Source: Flavobacteriales bacterium UBA4011 (GTDB lineage Bacteria; Bacteroidota; Bacteroidia; Flavobacteriales_D; Crocinitomicaceae). Taken from it: a stretch of 6,824 nucleotides of DNA. The position numbers and the translations under genes were made by a program. The DNA is taken from assembly GCA_002384725.1 (NCBI GenBank), contig DGBF01000198.1, forward strand, positions 4,714 through 11,537, written 5' to 3'. Of this stretch, positions 1 to 6,824 are shown in pieces; position 1 is the stretch's first letter, and the number at the start of each line of letters is the position of its first letter. The notes beneath the pieces are model-generated. The model saw only the letters and a program-made list of their open reading frames with translations. It was not told the origin of the DNA and did no database searches.

Positions 1-320
1 ATATTGGCAAATAAAGGTCCTTTCAAAAACTTAAATTGACGTGATTCATCCAATATTTCTGATCCAACAATATCTGAAGGCATCAAATCTGGTGTGAACT
101 GAACTCGATTAAAGGATAATCCCAAAGTTCGAGCAATGGTGTTTACCAATAAAGTTTTCGCTAATCCGGGAACACCAACTAGCAAGCAATGTCCACGAGA
201 AAAAATGGAAATGAGCACTTGGTCGACCACTTCGTCTTGACCAATAATAACTTTATGTATTTCGTCTTTTAATCTTTTATAATCAACAACGAGTTTTTCT
301 AATTCAGCAACGTCTGACAT
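1..320 (-). CDS. MoxR-family AAA+ ATPase, N-terminal part (runs off the window)
   Basis: I read this partial gene directly from the reverse strand: an ATG at 320 opens 106 uninterrupted codons to the window edge, so the C-terminal two thirds are missing. The Walker A (P-loop) motif GVPGLAKT is at residues 49-56, with K55 and T56 for ATP phosphate and magnesium. It is followed by [13 protein letters not shown] at residues 74-86, the characteristic MoxR segment after the P-loop. Residues 1-30 form the usual helical lead-in ending in the IIGQDE box. MoxR proteins are cytoplasmic AAA+ ATPases thought to act as chaperones in assembly or activation of protein complexes, often with von Willebrand factor A partners; no partner is visible here. 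It lies 33 nt downstream of the SurA gene on the same strand and is probably the distal gene of the operon. The leader is A-rich with no clear Shine-Dalgarno. The family call is firm; the substrate is unknown. Confidence 0.95.
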   Translation of the reverse strand, partial: MSDVAELEKLVVDYKRLKDEIHKVIIGQDEVVDQVLISIFSRGHCLLVGVPGLAKTLLVNTIARTLGLSFNRVQFTPDLMPSDIVGSEILDESRQFKFLKGPLFAN

Positions 321-353
321 CAATTTTCTTTTGTTTAGTTTTAAAGATAGAAT

Positions 354-1712
354 CTATTTTGGAATCCACGTATTTCTAAAAACACAATCTGTATAGTCTT
401 CATCTATTTTAACATAGGCATTTCCAATCTTGCTTTGCGTCCATTCTTCTAAAATTCGCTCACGCTTATCATTTTCCGCTGCTCTTTTGATTAAGGCGTA
501 ATCTTGTGTTAAGTTGGCAATATGAGGCTCTGTTCGGCCTTTTATTTTAACAATTCGCACACCCTGTTTACCGTCGTAAATGCTCGCATAAAGACTAGGA
601 GCAGAAAACTCACCCACTTTTAAGGTATTGGTCAATAAATAGATTTGCTGATCAATTTCATTTAAATTTTCTGTGCTCCATTCTTGCTCACCGGTGCGTG
701 GGTCAGTTATAGTACCATTGTTCTGTTTTGTATCCTCGTCATTCGAATACTTTGGCACAGCTTGCTCCCAAGTTATTTCGCCCGATTTCAGTTTATTGAA
801 GCAAGTATCCATGTTCAAGGCTGAATTTTGTAATTCATCTGAACTAAATTGTGCAACAATCAATATATGTTGACAGGAATAATCATCTCCTTTTCGTTCC
901 AATAACTTCACAATGTGATACCCGTAATCCGTTTCAAATACTTGTGAAACCTCATCTACCTTTAGGCTGAAAACAGTTGCTTCAAATTGAGGAACCATCA
1001 TTCCTCGAGTCGCTTTGATTCGGCCACCCTCTTTTGCACTTCCTGGATCGTCTGAATTGATTCTTGCTTGAGTATCGAAGATTTTCCCACCTTCTACAAT
1101 TGCTTTTCTAATTTCAATCAAACGATCATGGGCAAACTTTTTGTCAGTATCAGTAATAGCAGGATAAGATACAATCTGCTGAAAAACTATCGTAGCATTA
1201 ATAAACGGAATACTATCTTTCGGGATTTTCTCGAAAAAAGCTTTTACCTCTTTAGGTGTAACGCTCAAACCTTCAGTAATAACGCGCTCAACTTCTTGCG
1301 TTAAAAGACGGTCTTCAATAATGTCGTAAAATTCCGATTTTATTTCAGAAACAGTTTTACCATAAAAAGCTTCCATTTGTTCACGTCCGCCGATCTGTTG
1401 TTCAATAACGCGCAAACGGTTTTCCATCTCAGCATTAACTTGTCCATCCGGTAAAGTAATACTGTCCAAAATAGCCTGATTCAAAAGCAGATTCTGGTAC
1501 ATTAATCCTTCGATTATTTTGCAATCCGTTTTGTGGTCAACCTCCATCTTAGCTTGAACCATTTGTAGCTTTTGTGACTGTAAATCCGATAAGAGAATAA
1601 TTTCATCTCCGACTTGAGCTACAATTTTGTCAATGACAATTGGACTTTTTTGAGCCAAAACAGTTCCAGATAATAATAGGAAAAGGGAACTATAAATTAA
1701 TTGTAATCTCAT
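354..1712 (-). CDS. surA: SurA-like periplasmic chaperone / peptidyl-prolyl isomerase
   Basis: This 452-aa protein has the full SurA layout. Residues 1-20 are a signal peptide, probably cleaved after VLA-20. A helical SurA N-terminal chaperone domain spans about 25-165 and opens with VIDKIVAQVGDEIILLSD. Two parvulin (PpiC) domains follow at about 172-272 and 278-392, then a C-terminal segment (about 400-452). SurA escorts unfolded outer-membrane proteins through the periplasm to the BAM complex. Domain 1 keeps the distal histidine (GYH266IV) and the M239/F243 substrate pocket, but has Q179 where parvulins have the first histidine. Domain 2 keeps the first (QH282IL) but has R386 in place of the second. 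Four cysteines (64, 280, 304, 443) could form disulfides. The ATG at 1712 lies inside the upstream gene (23-nt overlap), indicating translational coupling. The stop is TAG. The SurA-type call is firm; whether it still isomerises prolines is uncertain. Confidence 0.93.
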   Translation of the reverse strand: MRLQLIYSSLFLLLSGTVLAQKSPIVIDKIVAQVGDEIILLSDLQSQKLQMVQAKMEVDHKTDCKIIEGLMYQNLLLNQAILDSITLPDGQVNAEMENRLRVIEQQIGGREQMEAFYGKTVSEIKSEFYDIIEDRLLTQEVERVITEGLSVTPKEVKAFFEKIPKDSIPFINATIVFQQIVSYPAITDTDKKFAHDRLIEIRKAIVEGGKIFDTQARINSDDPGSAKEGGRIKATRGMMVPQFEATVFSLKVDEVSQVFETDYGYHIVKLLERKGDDYSCQHILIVAQFSSDELQNSALNMDTCFNKLKSGEITWEQAVPKYSNDEDTKQNNGTITDPRTGEQEWSTENLNEIDQQIYLLTNTLKVGEFSAPSLYASIYDGKQGVRIVKIKGRTEPHIANLTQDYALIKRAAENDKRERILEEWTQSKIGNAYVKIDEDYTDCVFRNTWIPK

Positions 1713-2529
1713 GTTTGTTTTTTAATCTTTCGTTAAGCTTTTTTTCTACTTCCGTTCTTTTCGCATTCATCCGCTGACCAATTAATCTTTCCCTTATCTG
1801 ATCTTTTATAAAGTCAAAGGGTGGAGATTCACTTTTCAGCTTGTAGTCCAACACATTGATGAAGTAAACAAATCCGTCTGCTTCGAAATGTGTTTTTGAT
1901 CTGCCCAAGACAATACTGTTTGAATTGATAGAGCGCGATGGCATTTTGCCTCTGATTTCTTGGAAAAAGATCCAATTTTGGTCATCGAAATAAAAGTCAT
2001 CAGCGTAAAGTTTCGCATAAGATTCGATACGCGCAATGTCTTTATCGTTTTTTAACAGGTAAGCGTCTTTGATTTCATCCATTTTTGGGGCATCCACGGG
2101 TAACTTGATGAACAAGGCTTTCACAATAAAATCTTGCAATTCAAACTCGTTTTTATGCTTTTCGTAGTAGTCTTTTAATTCCTTTTCGGTCGCAACGGTG
2201 TCAATCGATTTAATCAGTTGTTCCTCCGCTAAAAAATAATTCGCCAATTCGCCTTTGAACAAGGACGCTCTGAAATCTGCGACTTTTGCCATTTTTTCAT
2301 TCGACTCGGCAATTTCGTCTTGCATGAGCATAGCATCAACCCATTTGTCGACAAAAACGGTGCGGTCTTCTTTCTTTTTAGAATCGTAGCCCAAATTGTT
2401 CATGAGCATTTCAGCATCGTTTTCAGTCAGTTCATGGTCATTGACTTTGGCCAATAAATCATCGTTGGAACAAGATTGCAAAAAAAGAAGTGTTCCAACA
2501 AAAAGAATAATACCGCTTATTCGATGCAT
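1690..2529 (-). CDS. Parvulin-like/SurA-like lipoprotein, catalytically degenerate
   Basis: This 279-aa lipoprotein starts with a short basic n-region (HR), a hydrophobic stretch at 4-17 and a lipobox LQSC with the lipidated cysteine at C20. I chose the ATG at 2529. The frame also has a TTG at 2541, which would add four residues, but ATG places the signal peptide well and leaves 13 nt after the upstream stop. Residues 26-40 (AKVNDHELTENDAE) match the SurA N-domain opening seen in both neighbours. Residues 115-135 resemble the linker before a parvulin domain, and 135-230 look like a parvulin fold: a KALFIK strand where HIL is expected, a WIFF/EIRGKMP segment, then a VYFINVLDY strand where GYHIIKV is expected. 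None of the catalytic histidines remain. After the cysteine comes SNDD, resembling the Bacteroidota surface-lipoprotein export signal. It probably works as a non-catalytic chaperone or assembly factor at a membrane surface; this role is inference. The last 23 nt overlap surA. Confidence 0.85.
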   Translation of the reverse strand: MHRISGIILFVGTLLFLQSCSNDDLLAKVNDHELTENDAEMLMNNLGYDSKKKEDRTVFVDKWVDAMLMQDEIAESNEKMAKVADFRASLFKGELANYFLAEEQLIKSIDTVATEKELKDYYEKHKNEFELQDFIVKALFIKLPVDAPKMDEIKDAYLLKNDKDIARIESYAKLYADDFYFDDQNWIFFQEIRGKMPSRSINSNSIVLGRSKTHFEADGFVYFINVLDYKLKSESPPFDFIKDQIRERLIGQRMNAKRTEVEKKLNERLKNKHEITINL

Positions 2530-2542
2530 CGATTTTTGCAAA

Positions 2543-4507
2543 TTACTTGTTTAAGTTGTAAAGAACTTCTGTATAGATTATTACCGGGTGTTTCTTTTCG
2601 ATTTCCATCAACCATTCTTTTTCAAGATAATTTTGATAGTCAGAAGTTACAGCACCTCTGGTTTCATTCAATTCTTTCATTCCGGCAGGTAAAATGTTTT
2701 CCACTTTAACAACATAATACTTCTCTTCAAACGAATAAACCGGATTTATACCTTTTTTCAAATTTGCATTCGTTAAAAATGGAGTTTTGTCCACTTCAAA
2801 TTTATTGGTCTTTACGGATAAATTCAATTGACTTTCCGCATTGATTTTGTCGATAACATGCTTAGAAGTGATGGTATCGTTTTTGGTCATATCAGACACT
2901 TGTTTAGCAACATCCATGTTCAAACATTCGTACACCATTGCGTCGTAGCGAGCGCCCCACATGTAATCTTCACGATTGTTTTCGAAGAATGTTTTAAGGC
3001 CTGTTGTATCCTTCATTCCTTTGTTCCAAACCTTGTCGGACATTACTTCGTACAACAAAATTCCATCGTGGTATTCTTGCATTAAGCTTTTAAATGCTGG
3101 ATATTTCATCTCTAATTTAGATTCTTCGTAACCTAAAATTTGTGATTTTTCGAATTCTTTGTATTGATTGTCTACTAAAGTCTCGACAGATTGTTGCGGC
3201 TGAGTTCTATACGTTTTCGCTAAAAAGCCCGCAAACTCACTTTGACGTATTTTTTGACCATCTATTTTGTAAAGCAGTTTGTTCTTTTTTACTTGGTCTG
3301 CTTTGAACTCACCAGCAAAATAAGTAGAATCGATTACATTTTTCAAATAATTGACACGACGAACAGATTTAGCTTTGTAGCTGTAATCTTGCTTCAATTT
3401 TTTAACAAAAGAGTCTTGTGTTCTTTTCGCTCTATCATCTCTGCTAACGCGGTTCTCTAGTTCTTTCTTCATTTTATCAAAAGAGGCGAGAGGCAACAAA
3501 TTTAATCTTTTGATGATGTGCCATCCGTATTGCGTTTGAATTGGCTCACAAATACCGCCATCTTCTTGAATAGAGAAAGCTGCATCCTCAAAATTAGTGA
3601 CCATTCTTGTTGTAGTTCCTGAACCAAACGTTGGCAGAACACCGCCTTTTGAATTGGTGCTTGGATCATCTGAAAATTGTTTTGCTAATCCTTCAAAGTC
3701 TTCCCCATTCTTTAAACGCATGTAAATTTCATCTATTTTCTTTTTCGCACTAGCGCTAGAGCCCTCTTCTTCAGCACCAGAATTATCTCCTTTTGTAACC
3801 ATGATATGCGCTGCTGTGATAGTTCCACGAGCCGGTCTTTTGTCGACTACTTGTATAATATGATATCCGAATTTTGTACGAATTGGCATCGAAACCTCAC
3901 CAATTGGAGTGGTGTAAGCCGCATCTTCAAAAGGAGTAACCATTTGAAAAGCAGTAAAGTAACCCAAGTCACCACCGTTGTCTTTTACAGATGGGTCCTC
4001 AGAACCACTTTTTCCTTTCGCTACCATTTCGAAATCCTTCCCATCCATGATTTCTTTTCTCATTTTGATCAAGCGATTGTAGGCTAACAAAGTGTCTTTT
4101 GGTATAACATCCGGATTCAATCTTAAAAGAATATGCGAAGCTCTAATTTCTTCCGAAACTCTATCATACGACTCTTTTACCATGATTTGGTTCATAGAGC
4201 TGTCCGTTAAGTAAGGTGTTGCCAATTGCTTTCTGTATCCTTCCAATTCTTTTTTCAAACGTGGAACAGTGTCATAACCCAAGGCCTCTGCTTCAGCAAC
4301 TTTTAGTTTGAATTTACGGAACAATTCCATGTATTCATCCATTGTTTCTTTGTCGTATTTCGGATCGTTGTTGTTTTTGAGGTAAATCTGTAAAAATTCA
4401 GATTTTGTAACGGGTTTGCCATCAATTTCCATGATGATAGCGTCTGTTTGACCGAATAAATTAAATGTTAAGCCTAGTGCTAGGATAAAAAGGAATATAT
4501 TTTTCAT
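2543..4507 (-). CDS. Large periplasmic PpiC/parvulin-type peptidyl-prolyl isomerase with two active-looking domains
   Basis: This is a 654-aa exported protein. A signal peptide covers about 1-19 (hydrophobic 4-18, probable cut near LFG-Q). A SurA-like helical N-domain follows at 22-118. Parvulin domain 1 (about 121-222) has ASH125IL, M189/F193 and GYH216II. Parvulin domain 2 (about 230-335) has AAH234IM, M302/F306 and GWH330II. Both domains keep the paired histidines and the Met/Phe proline pocket, so both look catalytically competent. The C-terminal half (about 394-654) repeats the SurA-like N-domain: IDG and SEF recur at 415-417 and 423-425, matching 28-30 and 36-38. It then carries a degenerate parvulin-like region (about 520-605) without histidines. 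It is likely a periplasmic foldase for envelope proteins (family knowledge); clients are unknown. The start is the ATG at 4507, 41 nt after guaB. It is often labelled PpiD- or SurA-like, but it lacks a PpiD-style retained membrane anchor. Confidence 0.92.
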   Translation of the reverse strand: MKNIFLFILALGLTFNLFGQTDAIIMEIDGKPVTKSEFLQIYLKNNNDPKYDKETMDEYMELFRKFKLKVAEAEALGYDTVPRLKKELEGYRKQLATPYLTDSSMNQIMVKESYDRVSEEIRASHILLRLNPDVIPKDTLLAYNRLIKMRKEIMDGKDFEMVAKGKSGSEDPSVKDNGGDLGYFTAFQMVTPFEDAAYTTPIGEVSMPIRTKFGYHIIQVVDKRPARGTITAAHIMVTKGDNSGAEEEGSSASAKKKIDEIYMRLKNGEDFEGLAKQFSDDPSTNSKGGVLPTFGSGTTTRMVTNFEDAAFSIQEDGGICEPIQTQYGWHIIKRLNLLPLASFDKMKKELENRVSRDDRAKRTQDSFVKKLKQDYSYKAKSVRRVNYLKNVIDSTYFAGEFKADQVKKNKLLYKIDGQKIRQSEFAGFLAKTYRTQPQQSVETLVDNQYKEFEKSQILGYEESKLEMKYPAFKSLMQEYHDGILLYEVMSDKVWNKGMKDTTGLKTFFENNREDYMWGARYDAMVYECLNMDVAKQVSDMTKNDTITSKHVIDKINAESQLNLSVKTNKFEVDKTPFLTNANLKKGINPVYSFEEKYYVVKVENILPAGMKELNETRGAVTSDYQNYLEKEWLMEIEKKHPVIIYTEVLYNLNK

Positions 4508-4548
4508 TGTGATTTTTATGTATTGTAAATTTACTTTCGTTTAACGTC

Positions 4549-6033
<1,485 letters not shown>

Positions 6034-6048
6034 TTAAATAAATTCTTG

Positions 6049-6056
6049 CAAATTTA
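6049..6056 (-). promoter_or_regulatory. Candidate -7 promoter element for guaB
   Basis: Read on the minus strand, TAAATTTG matches the Bacteroidota primary-sigma -7 consensus TAnnTTTG at every fixed position. It would place the transcript start roughly 20 nt before the guaB ATG. No good TTG -33 element lies 17-23 nt upstream, which weakens the call. The first copy of the 11-bp direct repeat overlaps it. Confidence 0.4.
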
Positions 6057-6085
6057 CGATTATTTTCCTACATTATTTACGATTA
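6052..6085. repeat. Two exact 11-bp direct repeats in the guaB divergent region
   Basis: ATTTACGATTA occurs at 6052-6062 and again at 6075-6085, identical in all 11 positions, with starts 23 bp apart (about two helical turns). A partial inverted copy, GTAAAT, sits at 6096-6101. With the second repeat it forms a loose dyad centred on AACGTT (6085-6090). The first copy overlaps the candidate guaB -7 element. This arrangement fits a tandem operator for a regulator, but no regulator is identified and the region is AT-rich. Confidence 0.45.
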
Positions 6086-6093
6086 ACGTTTGT

Positions 6094-6127
6094 TTGTAAA
6101 TCAATTCATTATTTAATCCCATTTTTG
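6094..6127 (+). promoter_or_regulatory. Weak candidate promoter for the plus-strand exported-protein gene
   Basis: A TTG at 6094-6096 is followed, after 23 nt, by CATTTTTG at 6120-6127, one mismatch from TAnnTTTG. The spacing is at the edge of the range reported for Bacteroidota, and the position is 21 nt before the TTG start codon. The region is T-rich, so chance matches are easy; this is only a candidate. Confidence 0.22.
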
Positions 6128-6148
6128 TAAGCTAAAAGTTCAAAAGCA

Positions 6149-6808
6149 TTGACACAGCCATTTGCCACATTTTGTTTTCGTTATAGAATAGCCTTCATTT
6201 TCTGTATTATTGCATGCACCAGTTTAACCAGTACTGCGCAAGTTGAAGATTCTTCGCTCATTCAAATGTCGGGAGTGGTAATTGCCGAGTCCTCTTTAGA
6301 TCCAATGCCCTTCACTACCGTTTTTGATATATCTTCGCGTCGAGGTATAATTACCGATTATTATGGTTATTTCTCAATGGTGGTTGTGCCTGGAGATACT
6401 TTGTTGTTCTCTTTTTATGGGTACAAAACATCTTCTTTTATCGTGCCTGATTCCCTAACAGATAATGTTTATAACATCATTCATTTAATGATGGAAGACA
6501 CCATGAATTTACCTGAAGTTTCAGTTTATCCATGGCCGTCGAAAGAAAACTTTGCGCGGGCATTTGTTGAAATGGATCCATATGATGATGCTTTGAGAAG
6601 AGCACAACGAGAATTATCAGGTGAGAATTTGGCTTTTTATGCAGCTAGATTGCAGACAGATGCGAGTGCTTCATACGGAAATGCAATGAACCAGCGGAAT
6701 ACGAAGGTTTATACCACTGGTCAACTGCCAGTAAATAATTTATTTAATCCATATGCATGGGCAAAATTAGTGCAGGATTGGAAAGCAGGAAATCTAAAAA
6801 GAGAATAA
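6149..6808 (+). CDS. Exported carboxypeptidase-like regulatory-domain protein (Bacteroidota family, function unknown)
   Basis: The frame opens with TTG at 6149. It is the only start that includes an export signal: the first ATG (6266, codon 40) lies beyond it, and an in-frame TAA at 6128 blocks further extension. The signal has R11/R13 and a hydrophobic core at 14-23. It then reads either as an STA-30/Q cut for signal peptidase I or as a lipobox IIAC with C23. Residues 38-118 form a carboxypeptidase-D regulatory-like beta-sandwich: SGVVIAESSLDPMPFTTV, then GIITDYYGYFSMVVVPGDTL, then FSFYGYKTSSFIVPD. This fold occurs at the N-terminus of SusC/TonB-dependent transporters and in stand-alone proteins of this phylum. 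The remainder (LPEVSVYPWPSKENFARAF at 121-139, and a Trp/Pro-rich end NPYAWAKLVQDW at 200-211) is typical of a short, uncharacterised Bacteroidota family. No enzymatic motif is visible. It is transcribed divergently from guaB. The family is recognised; its function is not known to me. Confidence 0.88.
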   Translation: MTQPFATFCFRYRIAFIFCIIACTSLTSTAQVEDSSLIQMSGVVIAESSLDPMPFTTVFDISSRRGIITDYYGYFSMVVVPGDTLLFSFYGYKTSSFIVPDSLTDNVYNIIHLMMEDTMNLPEVSVYPWPSKENFARAFVEMDPYDDALRRAQRELSGENLAFYAARLQTDASASYGNAMNQRNTKVYTTGQLPVNNLFNPYAWAKLVQDWKAGNLKRE

Positions 6809-6824
6809 GTTTTATTCTATTTAT

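Noticed and set aside
2530..2541. TTG start adding four residues to the lipoprotein
   Set aside because: The ATG at 2529 in the same frame gives a standard short basic n-region and lipobox, so the upstream TTG is less likely, though not excluded.
3806..4087. 93-codon plus-strand open frame
   Set aside because: It lies wholly opposite the parvulin domain region of the 654-aa gene, has no recognisable motif, and the minus-strand frame has clear conserved domains. It is an antisense shadow.
4508..4548. Terminator between guaB and the parvulin gene
   Set aside because: Only a short AT-rich palindrome is present, with no GC-rich stem or T-tract in the transcribed direction, so read-through is more likely.
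6802..6818. Inverted repeat AGAATAA-GTT-TTATTCT at the end of the plus-strand gene, as a terminator
   Set aside because: The 7-bp stem is perfect but has a single G-C pair, includes the stop codon, and is not followed by a proper T-run before the window ends. It is too weak to annotate.

Overview
The window is a compact, AT-rich piece of a Bacteroidota chromosome, most likely from the Flavobacteriales; the exact family cannot be fixed from sequence alone. Four things point there: a carboxypeptidase-like regulatory-domain protein of a type found in this phylum, a SurA with a Bacteroidota-style C-terminus, lipoprotein and signal-peptide styles typical of the phylum, and A-rich start regions without clear Shine-Dalgarno sequences. 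A perfect match to the Bacteroidota -7 promoter element (TAnnTTTG) lies in front of guaB.

Layout: five genes lie head-to-tail on the minus strand and look like one transcription unit. In order of transcription they are guaB (IMP dehydrogenase, 6021-4549), a 654-aa secreted double-parvulin protein (4507-2543), a 279-aa lipoprotein with a degenerate parvulin fold (2529-1690), a 452-aa SurA-type chaperone (1712-354, overlapping the previous gene by 23 nt), and the first 106 codons of a MoxR-family AAA+ ATPase (320 to beyond base 1). Gaps are 41, 13, -23 and 33 nt, and no convincing terminator lies between them. A 127-nt divergent intergenic region (6022-6148) separates guaB from a plus-strand gene (6149-6808). 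That gene encodes an exported 219-aa carboxypeptidase-like regulatory-domain protein with a TTG start. No gene-free stretch exceeds 300 bases. No RNA genes, mobile elements or CRISPR arrays were seen.

Function: the core is a three-gene periplasmic folding cassette. All three proteins carry export signals and SurA/PpiC-like modules, but they differ in catalytic residues. The 654-aa protein keeps both histidine positions in both of its parvulin domains. SurA keeps one histidine in each of its two domains. The lipoprotein keeps none. This suggests a split between isomerases and pure chaperones or scaffolds serving outer-membrane protein biogenesis (inference). guaB supplies the first committed step of GMP synthesis and appears to share the promoter region only. 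The MoxR ATPase at the distal end is a cytoplasmic chaperone-like AAA+ protein.

Nothing here is a clearly new system. The most unusual observations are the graded loss of parvulin active-site residues across the cassette, the internal duplication of the SurA-like module in the 654-aa protein, a possible surface-export signal on the parvulin-like lipoprotein, and an exact 11-bp direct repeat overlapping the guaB promoter region.
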